Positions 1 through 7,483 of a stretch of DNA of 64,000 nucleotides are shown here, in pieces. Numbering within the stretch: the stretch's first letter is position 1; each line of letters starts with the position of its first letter. The stretch comes from JANXUC01 sp964619065 (GTDB taxonomy: Bacteria > Acidobacteriota > Terriglobia > Terriglobales > Acidobacteriaceae). The translations under genes were made by a program, and so were the position numbers. Under the pieces are notes generated by a model, which was not told the origin of the DNA, searched no databases, and was given only the letters and a program-made list of their open reading frames with translations. The stretch is taken from positions 9,678-73,677 of the forward strand of contig CAZUCC010000017.1 in assembly GCA_964619065.1 (NCBI GenBank), written 5' to 3'.

Positions 1-196
1 CGCCGTCGAATTCTGTATTCACAAAGCGGTCGCCGATCATGGCGGCGATGGCCTTGGCGTCGAGGCTCACTTGAGCCTGGTTCCACATCCGCTCCAGCGC
101 AATCAGGGTGTTGCCTTCCGAAGAGGAGACATTCTTGGGGCTCTGTGCCAAGGCACATACGGCGACGACGATACAACAGAAAATTGGTTTCATCAT
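1..196 (-). CDS. Secreted SnoaL-like/DUF4440-type protein, N-terminal fragment cut by window edge
   Basis: Reading the minus strand from an ATG pair at 196-191 gives an open frame to the window edge (about 65 residues). It begins with a short hydrophobic signal peptide (MMKPIFCCIVVAVCALAQ) and continues with an E-x-L-IALERMWNQA-x(6)-D-x-KAIAAMIGDRFV-x-TE-x-DG pattern. That spacing (acidic helix, W, then D..A..IGDRFV) matches the start of the NTF2-like DUF4440/SnoaL family, which are small alpha+beta barrels often of unknown substrate. The rest of the gene lies outside the window, so catalytic residues cannot be judged. The family call is by pattern only; presence of a real gene is supported by the signal peptide and codon pattern. 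Confidence 0.6.
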   Translation of the reverse strand, partial: MMKPIFCCIVVAVCALAQSPKNVSSSEGNTLIALERMWNQAQVSLDAKAIAAMIGDRFVNTEFDG

Positions 197-474
197 GGTT
201 CGGCCCCTCGGCGTGCCGCCCTGAGCACCGGATGCCGATTCTTGGCCCCAGTCTGCCAGACAATAGCAAGGGGTCGATATGTTGCGCTATTGAAAACATC
301 CTCGAAATATTACGAATGTCACCGTGGCGTGGCCGCGGTTCCAATTTTAGATTGGCTGTCTCTTGATAATCTTTTTACATACTCATGACAACCCTTGTCC
401 CGCTTCCGGGCTATAAAGCGGGGGTCAGCTGCCGCTAGATCCGTCTTTCCGGGCAGCTCACGAGGAGGTTAGCC
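197..474. other. Divergent intergenic region
   Basis: No gene is seen between the divergent starts at 196 (minus) and 475 (plus). It is AT-richer than its surroundings around 290-390 and includes an inverted repeat, CCCGCTT..AAGCGGG, near 399-421. A strong Shine-Dalgarno sequence (GAGGAGG, about 462-468) precedes the ATG at 475. No convincing -35/-10 pair was found. Confidence 0.4.
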
Positions 475-1725
475 ATGAAAGGAATGTTCTTGTTTGCGCT
501 TGTTGCAGCGCTGCTCGCAGGCTCAGCGGTTGGAGCCGGCGCGCAGCCCGTTGTCGCTTTTACCTTCGTCTGCAACGGTAGCCCATCCTTGGGCGTGGGG
601 CTTTGCCCCAACGGTGCGGTACCTACTTCCCTGATTCAGGGATCCGACAGCAATTTTTATGGCACTGCGATGGTTTCGGCGCTAGGGGAAGTGGGCAACG
701 CCGCCGGCACAGTGTTTTCCTTAACACCCGCCGGCAAGTTTACCCTGCTTCACACATTCCTTCCGGACGCGCATAAGAATTTCTCGAACGGCGCGAGCCC
801 AACCTCGCTCATCGAAGGCAGGGACGGCAATCTCTACGGCTTAACCAGTGCGGGTGGGAACGGAGCTGACACAACATTTCCCGGCTATGGAATCGTGTTC
901 CGAATCAGCAAGACTGGAGCCAACTTCCGCGTGATTCACCGGTTTTGCTCCACGGCGACTTGCAGCGATGGAGTTGCCCTTGGTAGCCAGTTAGTGGCGG
1001 GGAAGGACGGTAATATCTATGGCGTAACCTTGCAGGGAGGAACGGGCAGCGGTTGCGGTCAACCCGCCTGCGGAACAGTCTTTCGCGTCCAGCCGTCCTC
1101 GGGGACGTACCAGGTTGCTGCCAACTTCAATTTTTCAACCGACGGCGAGTTTCCACAAGGCTTGGCCCTAGCTCCCGACGGCACTTTCTACGGCAGCTCC
1201 AGTGAGGGAGGGAAACTGTTTCACTTCATCCCGGCCACAGGAGCTTTGCAGACGGCAGCGATGCCTTTCCCTTTGCCGAAGGGGTGTCCTGGGTTTGCCT
1301 GCTTCGCGGCGGGTGTGTTCGCGATCGGCTCGAACGGTAATGTCTATGGGTACTACACCGTGTACGATTCGCCCGACACCGGAATCTTTGAAGTTCAACC
1401 GGATGGCAGCAATCTGAAGTTTTTCCCGCCATCAGGGAGCGGCGCGAATTTACTGCAGGCCAGCGATGGAAACCTTTGGATTCCCGACTACGCGAGCAGC
1501 ATTTCCGGAGACATCGTTGCGCTTTCGTCCTTGAATGGCACGGTGGTCAAGAAGCTAACTCCTTTTGGTCCGTCGGCGGCGGCTGGTGCTGTTCCAAGCT
1601 GGCTCATCCAGGCGAAAGATGGAACGCTGTGGGGAACAACCAGCCAAGGCGGTAAGGTCTCCACCAAGAATCAAATTGGCGGTGGAACGATCTACAGCCT
1701 GAAACTGGGCTTGCCGCCAAACTAG
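475..1725 (+). CDS. Secreted GloVer tandem-repeat (TIGR03803-like) protein
   Basis: This 416-residue protein has a clear signal peptide (residues 1-23, cleavage near AGA-QP) and no membrane segment afterwards, so it should be exported. It contains about seven spaced copies of a D-G-N-x-Y-G-x-T-x-x-G-G motif, for example GRDGNLYGLTSAGG, GKDGNIYGVTLQGG and AKDGTLWGTTSQGG. This is the Gloeo/Verruco (GloVer) repeat known from extracellular proteins of Acidobacteria, Verrucomicrobia and cyanobacteria; the repeats probably build a beta-propeller, whose ligand is unknown. No PEP-CTERM or other sorting tail is present. The start is fixed by GAGGAGG seven bases upstream. It is monocistronic, convergent with the next gene. 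Confidence 0.82.
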   Translation: MKGMFLFALVAALLAGSAVGAGAQPVVAFTFVCNGSPSLGVGLCPNGAVPTSLIQGSDSNFYGTAMVSALGEVGNAAGTVFSLTPAGKFTLLHTFLPDAHKNFSNGASPTSLIEGRDGNLYGLTSAGGNGADTTFPGYGIVFRISKTGANFRVIHRFCSTATCSDGVALGSQLVAGKDGNIYGVTLQGGTGSGCGQPACGTVFRVQPSSGTYQVAANFNFSTDGEFPQGLALAPDGTFYGSSSEGGKLFHFIPATGALQTAAMPFPLPKGCPGFACFAAGVFAIGSNGNVYGYYTVYDSPDTGIFEVQPDGSNLKFFPPSGSGANLLQASDGNLWIPDYASSISGDIVALSSLNGTVVKKLTPFGPSAAAGAVPSWLIQAKDGTLWGTTSQGGKVSTKNQIGGGTIYSLKLGLPPN

Positions 1726-1755
1726 GAAGCCGTTCGGCGGAGGTCGATTGCAGAT

Positions 1756-1784
1756 CCCTTCCCCGTGCGGGTGGCGGGGAAGGG
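1756..1784. terminator. Perfect inverted repeat between convergent genes
   Basis: CCCTTCCCCG (1756-1765) pairs perfectly with CGGGGAAGGG (1775-1784) around a 9-base loop, between the convergent genes ending at 1725 and 1873. There is no T-tract on either side, so a bidirectional terminator is likely from position but not proven by sequence. Confidence 0.5.
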
Positions 1785-1872
1785 GTCCACAATGCAATGT
1801 GCGGTTACCGCTGTCAGTCTCCGATTGGAAAAGTGCTTCAACATCGGACGTAAGTCCCCTTGCCATCCGAAA

Positions 1873-3093
1873 TCACAGGCAGAAGTAATCAATAGTCTGG
1901 ATCTCCGCACCCATTCTGGGCTTGCATTGTGTTCCCGCCGGACACGATCTAACCTGACCGTGGTATTTGTCGCCGCAGATATCCCCGGCGCTCACCGCGC
2001 CACCCGAATAGAGTGTATTGATGGTGACGGTGGCTTTCCCCGGCACGATGTCATCCACATTGATGCTCAAGTAGTTGGCCACGTCCGTGAACATCTCACC
2101 CTTGCTCCAGGTTATGCTCCCGTCCTGCCGCACGACGAGGTAGGTAATGTTATTGTTGCGCAATTCGCGGATGACCACTCCGCTCGACCCAATTCCTCGG
2201 TCAAATCCTGTCGGTTCGCGGTACTCCACTAGGTACGATCCCCTGGTGGGGACCTCCACCGTCGCTAGAAGAGATCCCGGTTTGCTCGGGTCGCCAAGCG
2301 GTGCAAGGGAGACTGTTGATAATCCGTAGCCCGCAGACATCGAGCGCCCGGCCGGAAACCACTTCAGGTTTCCCCGGTACGCCGCTTGCAGTTCGGGACC
2401 CTGCCCGCCATAGCTGGTTGTCTGGAACATGCGGACACACGTCAGATAGCTCATCATGTCCAGGCAATCGCCGTACTCAGCATCGCCGCCATGGGCCCAT
2501 ACGTGATCGGAGGAAGTATCGGGCCCGGTACGCCAAGAATGGTTCACCTGGCCGTACGTGTGGATCATCTCATGCTCGTAAAAGGAAATATCTGGTTCCC
2601 CATTCGAAACCACATGCTTTTCACCAGTGTCCCCGGAGTCTACCGGTATGTTAATGATCGTAAGCACGCCTGCGTACTTGCTGACATCGACTGTAAAGCC
2701 TTGGACTGCCATCCCTCCGAGTGAGGAGGCAATGCAGTCCCGAGCAGTCTGCGCACGCGTGACAGGCTTGGAATTGTTGCGCGCGTTCGGCCCAATCGTG
2801 GCACTATCGACAGACATTGGAAACCATCCGTAGACCTCGGTCCCAGACACGTCGATAGTGTGGTTGCTGGTCAGGTCGAAGTAGTCGAACAACAAATCGC
2901 GTTGATTCTTGTCGAAAAGCGTTAGGTAGTAACTCGTGGGGTGAGGCTCCTGCGGCGCATCCGACGCCTTGCACAAAAGAACGAGCCAACTACCCGGCGG
3001 TGGCGCCGGCTTGGTATTGACGTTTTGGCAATTGAAAGCGGGCAAGAGCAAGCATACCGCTGCCACTAACAGAACCCATGCATAGGATCGCAT
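1873..3093 (-). CDS. Secreted metzincin-like zinc metalloprotease
   Basis: A 406-residue exported protein with an N-terminal hydrophobic segment (residues about 4-20) followed by a Cys that lacks a good lipobox. Near residue 174 it has HEMIHTYGQVNH, an exact match to HExxHxxGxxH, the three-histidine zinc site of metzincin proteases, with Glu as general base. About 30 residues later comes CLDMMSYL, a plausible Met-turn. It therefore looks catalytically complete, although the rest of the sequence does not place it in a metzincin family I can name. It contains many Cys pairs, in line with a disulphide-bonded secreted enzyme. ATG at 3093 is preferred over GTG at 3096 because GAGGAG lies eight bases upstream. 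Not in an operon. Confidence 0.7.
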   Translation of the reverse strand: MRSYAWVLLVAAVCLLLPAFNCQNVNTKPAPPPGSWLVLLCKASDAPQEPHPTSYYLTLFDKNQRDLLFDYFDLTSNHTIDVSGTEVYGWFPMSVDSATIGPNARNNSKPVTRAQTARDCIASSLGGMAVQGFTVDVSKYAGVLTIINIPVDSGDTGEKHVVSNGEPDISFYEHEMIHTYGQVNHSWRTGPDTSSDHVWAHGGDAEYGDCLDMMSYLTCVRMFQTTSYGGQGPELQAAYRGNLKWFPAGRSMSAGYGLSTVSLAPLGDPSKPGSLLATVEVPTRGSYLVEYREPTGFDRGIGSSGVVIRELRNNNITYLVVRQDGSITWSKGEMFTDVANYLSINVDDIVPGKATVTINTLYSGGAVSAGDICGDKYHGQVRSCPAGTQCKPRMGAEIQTIDYFCL

Positions 3094-3263
3094 CACATTG
3101 CTCCTCTTCGCGTATTTGGCTCCAAAAATGGCCCAGAACTGCTTCTCAATACACTATGGTGACGGCTCCATCAAGCACGTTACAAAATTAGATTACGCCG
3201 TGGAGGCGTGAACGTCCCTCGAGCGCGTGGACTCCTCGAGAGGGCGGGGCACCGCCTCTCTCT

Positions 3264-4637
3264 CTACTCCGCCACAATCTCAAACAACCGCACAATCGAC
3301 TCAATCCCCCGGTAAAAGTTCGGAATATGGAATTTTTCGTTGGGGGCGTGGAGGTTGTCGTCGGGGAGGCCGAAGCCCATCATAAGCGTGGGGAGTTTGA
3401 GGACGTTTTGGAAATCTCCAACGATGGGGATGGAGCCGCCGCTGCGGATGAAGACTGTATCTTTCTTGAAAATCTCGTGCATGGCTGCGGTGGCGGCCTT
3501 CACATATTTGTTATCGGTGCCGACGACGCAGGCCGCGCCTTTGCTGTGAATCTTGATCTTCACATCCACGCCCTTGGGCGTCAGCCTCTGCACAAACCTG
3601 GTGTATTTGCGGACGATGTCGTCGGGGTCCATGTTGGGGACCAGACGCATGGAAACCTTGGCGGAGGCTTTGGCGGGGATGACCGTCTTTGCGCCGGGAG
3701 CGGTGAAGCCTCCGGGCATGCCGTGGACTTCGAGCGTGGGTCTCGCCCAGGTGCGGTAGAGGACGCCGTAGCCGGGCTCGCCTGTTAAGACTTTGGAACC
3801 GACTTCGGTCTTGCGGTAGTGCTCCTCTTTGAAAGGCAGCTTTTTCCAGGTGGCGAGTTCGGCCTTGCTTGGAGCCTTGACGTGCTGGTAGAAGCCGGGG
3901 ATGAGGATTTTTCCTTTGGCGTCCTTGAGCTGGCTGATGATTTCAATGAGAGCGAAGAGCGGGTTGGGAGCGACGCCTCCATACATGCCGGAGTGGAGAT
4001 CGGTCATCGCGCCCGAGCACTCGAGTTCGGTGTAGACGAGGCCACGCAAGCCGACGCAGAGCGTGGGGAGATTGGGGGCGAAGAGTTCGGTATCGCTGAC
4101 CAGAGCGAAATCGGCTTTGAGCTTTTTGCCTTGTTTGCGAATGTAGGCGGCGATGGATTCGCCTCCCACTTCTTCTTCGCCTTCGATGATGACCTTCACG
4201 TTGATGGGCAGCTTGCCGCCATGCCCCTGCATGAGGGATTCGAAAGCCTTGAGCTGCATCCAGAGCTGGCCTTTATCGTCGACGGCGCCGCGAGCGTAGA
4301 CGTTGCCGTTGCGCTCGGCGGGCTCGAAGGGGGGGGATATCCACTCGTCGAGCGGATCGGGCGGCTGGACATCATAATGTGCGTAGCAGAGAGCTGTGGG
4401 CTTGCCGGCGGCGTGGAGCCAGTCGGCGTAAATCAGAGGATGCCCCGGAGTCGGAATGATCTCAACGTTCTCGAACCCGATACGGCGCAAGTCTGCGGCT
4501 ACGAATTCGGCTGCGCGATGGACGTCCGCTTTGTGGTCGTCGAGGGTGCTGATGCTGGGGATGCGGAGCAAGTCCTTGAGTTCGTTGAGGAAGCGGGGCT
4601 GATTTTGCTTGGCGTAGTCGACGGCAGCGGAAGCCAT
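3264..4637 (-). CDS. M20-family dipeptidase (CPG2/carnosinase-like)
   Basis: A cytosolic metallopeptidase of the M20 family. The metal-site landmarks are present: YAHYDVQPPDPLDEW (first His and Asp), RGAVDDKGQ (bridging Asp), GEEEVGGES (catalytic Glu-Glu) and the C-terminal APNEKFHIPNF His motif. The middle of the protein holds the inserted dimerisation ('lid') domain. Such enzymes cut dipeptides or short peptides with two zinc or manganese ions. I chose ATG at 4637 (457 residues, usual for the family) because GAGGG precedes it at correct spacing; an upstream in-frame ATG at 4673 adds 12 residues but has no ribosome-binding site. Exact substrate cannot be told. Confidence 0.88.
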   Translation of the reverse strand: MASAAVDYAKQNQPRFLNELKDLLRIPSISTLDDHKADVHRAAEFVAADLRRIGFENVEIIPTPGHPLIYADWLHAAGKPTALCYAHYDVQPPDPLDEWISPPFEPAERNGNVYARGAVDDKGQLWMQLKAFESLMQGHGGKLPINVKVIIEGEEEVGGESIAAYIRKQGKKLKADFALVSDTELFAPNLPTLCVGLRGLVYTELECSGAMTDLHSGMYGGVAPNPLFALIEIISQLKDAKGKILIPGFYQHVKAPSKAELATWKKLPFKEEHYRKTEVGSKVLTGEPGYGVLYRTWARPTLEVHGMPGGFTAPGAKTVIPAKASAKVSMRLVPNMDPDDIVRKYTRFVQRLTPKGVDVKIKIHSKGAACVVGTDNKYVKAATAAMHEIFKKDTVFIRSGGSIPIVGDFQNVLKLPTLMMGFGLPDDNLHAPNEKFHIPNFYRGIESIVRLFEIVAE

Positions 4638-4712
4638 AAGACCCTCGAGGAAATGTTTTGAGTGCGAGGACATTTTAGATCAGGGCGGGGAAGCGGGTCC
4701 ATGTGGCAAGGG

Positions 4713-4740
4713 ATTGCAGATTGTAGATTTCAAATTGCAG
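4713..4740. repeat. ATTGCAGATT-type intergenic short repeat
   Basis: ATTGCAGATTGTAGATTT followed by CAAATTGCAG. The same kind of sequence (AATCTGC repeated) appears at 38365-38390 on the other side of the window. It looks like a dispersed intergenic repeat rather than coding DNA. Confidence 0.35.
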
Positions 4741-4799
4741 AGTGGGAAAAGCTATGAGAATGAAGTGCTACAATAACGTTCGTCTTGCTGGCGGAATGA

Positions 4800-4874
4800 G
4801 CGGGAGTAGCTCAATGGTAGAGTAGCGGCTTCCCAAGCCGTTGGTTGCGGGTTCGATCCCCGTCTCCCGCTCCA
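4800..4874 (+). tRNA. tRNA-Gly (anticodon CCC)
   Basis: A full cloverleaf can be folded: acceptor GCGGGAG/CTCCCGC (4800-4806 with 4864-4870), D-arm GCTC..GAGT, anticodon stem GCGGC/GCCGT with loop TTCCCAA, and T-arm GCGGG-TTCGATC-CCCGT. The anticodon CCC reads GGG glycine codons. The discriminator is T and the CCA end is encoded (4872-4874). A weak -10 element TACAAT lies at 4769-4774. The tRNA stands alone between protein genes. Confidence 0.95.
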
Positions 4875-5096
4875 TGATTTCCGAGAGCTTCTTGGTCCGC
4901 CTTCCAGCGTTTATTTCCTTCCTTGAATAAAGACGAGTTCGCAGAGTGGTGTGTCTGTGCGGACACGGTCGTGTCGGGTTGTCCACGTTTCCTGTCCTTT
5001 GTCCCGCATTAACCTGCTTATTTTCATTGAGTTATCTCCCGGTGCGTGAAGTGCCATCTCTAGGGAGCAGGCACATCAAAGGACGAGGTCAGGACA
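4875..5096. other. Intergenic region without recognised gene
   Basis: Between the tRNA and the L,D-transpeptidase gene. A palindrome-like stretch GTGTCTGTGCGGACACGGTCGTGTC lies around 4950-4974. A minus-strand 38-codon frame starting near 5030 was considered and not accepted. Confidence 0.3.
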
Positions 5097-5822
5097 ATGA
5101 ACCGGATCGATGAAGGTGGAGTGGGGCGCCGGATGATGCTGGCGAGCGGGGTGGCAGTGGTGATCTTGGCCACGGCTGCGATTGCTCATGACGAGCTTGT
5201 GCGCAGCGCTTCCTCGTCCGTGATTACGCCGCGCGTTTGGACGATTGCCGTTCCAGCGGAAGCTTTTCAGAAAAGCGCTACGCCGCGGAGTGTTGCCCCG
5301 AAGGCCAGTGTTCCAAAACGTGTTGTTTCGTCGAAGAGCGTGCGCCGCATTGTGGTGAGCATTCCGGACCGGAAGTTGGCCCTGGTCGAAGACGGGCGCG
5401 TGGTGAAGATCTATGTCGTCGCTGTAGGCGCGAAGGTCAGTCCGAGTCCGACGGGCGCGTTCAGGATTGTGACCCGCATACCCCGGGCTACGTATTACCA
5501 CGAGGCGGTCATGATTCCGGCAGGGGAAGCCAGCCCGATTGGCACGCGATGGATTGGGTTAAACCGGTCTGGGTACGGGATTCATGGGACGAACTCGCCG
5601 CGTTCGATTGGTAAAGCGGCATCGCATGGATGCATTCGGATGAGGAATCGCGATGCGGAGGAGTTTTTCGAGTTGATTCGGGTGGGGGATGAGGTGGAGA
5701 TTCGCGGGGAGCGGGATGAAGAGATGGCGGAGCTGTTTGGAACAGCTGGTGACAAAGAAATCGGCGATGCGGCAACAACGTTAGCACAAGCGCAAGTTTC
5801 AATCATAAATAACGGGCAGTAA
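5097..5822 (+). CDS. Periplasmic L,D-transpeptidase (YkuD domain)
   Basis: A 241-residue protein with an N-terminal signal/anchor (residues about 13-30) and a YkuD catalytic domain from residue 83 to 204. The signature HGTN (His163) ... SIGKAASHGCIRM with His177 and the nucleophile Cys179 is complete. Enzymes of this type form 3-3 cross-links in peptidoglycan or attach proteins to it by acyl transfer through the Cys. The segment between the anchor and the domain is Ser/Ala/Pro-rich and probably a linker. The last 35 residues are outside the domain and poorly conserved looking. AGGTCAGGA precedes the ATG. The small membrane protein gene follows 38 bases later and may be co-transcribed. Confidence 0.9.
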   Translation: MNRIDEGGVGRRMMLASGVAVVILATAAIAHDELVRSASSSVITPRVWTIAVPAEAFQKSATPRSVAPKASVPKRVVSSKSVRRIVVSIPDRKLALVEDGRVVKIYVVAVGAKVSPSPTGAFRIVTRIPRATYYHEAVMIPAGEASPIGTRWIGLNRSGYGIHGTNSPRSIGKAASHGCIRMRNRDAEEFFELIRVGDEVEIRGERDEEMAELFGTAGDKEIGDAATTLAQAQVSIINNGQ

Positions 5823-5860
5823 CTCGTTGCCCGATGGAATCCAATTCTTGGAGGTGGTAC

Positions 5861-6052
5861 GTGGAAGCACTATTAAAGGTCGTGGTGGTATTGGGAGGGT
5901 TGGTCTTCTCATTTGCGGTGGCTCTGCTGATTGAAGAACTGATATTTGGACAGGTGTTCCGCATGGTGTTTGGCGGGAAGCCCGTTGTGGCGGACAAAGG
6001 AAAGGCTGTGCCGGTACAGGCCAAAGTGGCTCGTTCCGTAAACGCAAATTGA
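5861..6052 (+). CDS. Small single-span membrane protein, unknown
   Basis: A 63-residue protein starting at GTG 5861, chosen because GGAGG sits six bases upstream; an in-frame ATG at 5834 would add nine residues but has no ribosome-binding site. Residues about 4-27 form one transmembrane helix (VVVVLGGLVFSFAVALLI), followed by an amphipathic stretch and a basic tail (DKGKAVPVQAKVARSVNAN). I do not recognise the family. Its closeness to the L,D-transpeptidase gene suggests an envelope role, which is inference only. Confidence 0.5.
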   Translation: MEALLKVVVVLGGLVFSFAVALLIEELIFGQVFRMVFGGKPVVADKGKAVPVQAKVARSVNAN

Positions 6053-6104
6053 GTGGGAGATGCGGGAAGTTCGCGGACAGAGTGGCCGTGTCTCACAGGC
6101 AAAA

Positions 6105-6130
6105 ACGGCGGGCAAGAATGCCAGCCCTAA
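6105..6130. repeat. Dispersed palindromic repeat, copy 1
   Basis: ACGGCGGGCAAGAATGCC then AGCCCTAA. It matches a second copy at 22261-22285 at most positions. The arms GGCGGGCA and TGCCAGCC form an imperfect hairpin around AGAA. Both copies are intergenic, as for REP-like elements. Confidence 0.5.
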
Positions 6131-6232
6131 ACGTGCATCGGTGGCTCAAAGCTTGTCGGAATGACCCTGGCTTGATGTTGTAAGAGGAAGCTCGTGCGGG
6201 GATTCGATGAGTGGAGCTTCCAAATCACAGGA

Positions 6233-6238
6233 TATAAT
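6233..6238 (+). promoter_or_regulatory. Candidate -10 element (TATAAT) very close to a start codon
   Basis: A perfect TATAAT ends 15 bases before the ATG at 6254, so the mRNA leader would be under about 10 bases. The -35 region at the right distance (around 6210) does not resemble TTGACA, so the call is tentative. Confidence 0.35.
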
Positions 6239-6253
6239 CCAGGCACTTAAACC

Positions 6254-7483
6254 ATGTCTTCTTATTGTTCGGACCGCTCTGCGAGAGCCACTCGACGGGT
6301 CGTTTTTCTGCTCACGCTTGTTTTTTGGTTCCCTGTGGCCGCGCCGGCCGCGTCGCCATGGAGCGAGCTTTCCAGAGAGCTTGCGCGGAAGATTTCCGAG
6401 GCGACAGGTCCAGGTGTTGTGGCGGTTGAAGTCACCAATCGGTCATCGTTGAGCAACGCTGACGTGTTGTCGGTGCGAACGGCTTTGATGGCCGAGTTGG
6501 CGAGCAGCGGAGTTCATGTCGTGCCCAGCGAGCCGGCAGCAGCAACCGTCAATGTGACTCTTTCGGAGAATGTTCGTGAATATGTTTGGGTGGCGGAAAT
6601 CCGGCAGAGTACGAATGAGAAAACGGTAGCGATGGTGGCCGTGCCGCGAACGGAGACGACTTCGGCGCAGCCTGTGGCAGCCGGAGTCGTATTGCGAAAG
6701 CAGCTTTTGTGGAGCCAGGAAGACGCGATTCTGGATGTGGCCATGCTGGACCCGTCGCATATGGCCGTGCTGGATGGCAACAAGGCGACTCTCTTCCATA
6801 TGGAAAAGGGGCATTGGCAGCGCGATCAAGAGTTGCCTGTGCAACATTCGCAGCCCTGGCCAAGGGATTTGCGCGGACGGCTGGCCCCGAGCAAGGATCA
6901 TTTGTTGGATGTTTATCTGCCTGGCGTTTTTTGCTCGAGCACGCAGCACGCGCAACTAGCTCTGGACTGCGTATCTCGGGAAGAGCCGTGGCCGCTGGAT
7001 TCGGTTGGCTCAGGATTGCGGGCGGCGTTCGACGCGAAGCGAAATTATTTCACGGGCGCGATCACACCGAGCCTGGAAAAATTTGCCGCCGTTCCACCAT
7101 TTTATTCCGCTGTTTCCTTGCCGCGCGAGAAGTACACGCTGTGGGTGTTCACGGGAGTTGACGGTTTGATTCATGCCGTAGATGGAATGACGGATCAGGC
7201 GTGGCGGGGAGTGGCATGGGGCAGTGATGTGGCTCCGGTGCATACGGGATGCGGTAGCGGGTGGCAGGTAGTGGCCAGCGGAAAAACTGATGCGGAGAAC
7301 GATGAAATTCGGGTGTATGACGTGCCCGATCGCGAGCCCGTCGTGGCGAGTGCGCCACTGAGTGTGCCGGGAAGAGTGACCGCGCTCTGGAACAGTTCGA
7401 ACGCACAGGCAGTGGTGGTGATTCACAATGAGGAGGCGAGTCGGTATGAAGCGTATCGCGTGCTGTTTACTTGCGGCGATTAG
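6254..7483 (+). CDS. Exported protein of unknown function, first gene of a sensory operon
   Basis: A 409-residue protein with a signal peptide (twin Arg region RATRR, hydrophobic residues 15-30, cleavage near APA-AS). Residues about 35-110 read like a small alpha/beta domain that handles paralogous 'VRTALMAELASSGVHVV' helices, reminiscent of the CsgG/FlgO-type fold, but I cannot assign it. The rest alternates short beta-like strands with DG/GN turns (for example MAVLDGNKATLF), compatible with a propeller. The 3' end overlaps the start of the next gene by 38 bases, so translation is probably coupled. Its place before the orphan binding protein and two-component system suggests a role in sensing envelope state; this is inference. 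Confidence 0.6.
   Translation: MSSYCSDRSARATRRVVFLLTLVFWFPVAAPAASPWSELSRELARKISEATGPGVVAVEVTNRSSLSNADVLSVRTALMAELASSGVHVVPSEPAAATVNVTLSENVREYVWVAEIRQSTNEKTVAMVAVPRTETTSAQPVAAGVVLRKQLLWSQEDAILDVAMLDPSHMAVLDGNKATLFHMEKGHWQRDQELPVQHSQPWPRDLRGRLAPSKDHLLDVYLPGVFCSSTQHAQLALDCVSREEPWPLDSVGSGLRAAFDAKRNYFTGAITPSLEKFAAVPPFYSAVSLPREKYTLWVFTGVDGLIHAVDGMTDQAWRGVAWGSDVAPVHTGCGSGWQVVASGKTDAENDEIRVYDVPDREPVVASAPLSVPGRVTALWNSSNAQAVVVIHNEEASRYEAYRVLFTCGD

Noticed and set aside
71..388. 105-codon plus-strand frame at the left edge
   Set aside because: It overlaps the minus-strand SnoaL-like gene, which has a signal peptide, and has no recognisable domain itself.
3819..4661. 280-codon plus-strand frame opposite the M20 dipeptidase gene
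   Set aside because: Complement of a GC-rich coding sequence; no domain, no ribosome-binding site, while the minus frame has all M20 motifs.
4768..4986. 72-codon minus-strand frame over the tRNA-Gly gene (contains ETGIEPATNGLGSRYS)
   Set aside because: This is the well-known false protein obtained by translating the complement of a tRNA gene.
4918..5030. 38-codon minus-strand frame starting MKISRLMRDKG with a start context like that of the tiny peptides
   Set aside because: Beyond the first three residues it shares nothing with the KTNxKAGSAxWG family, and there is no second copy.
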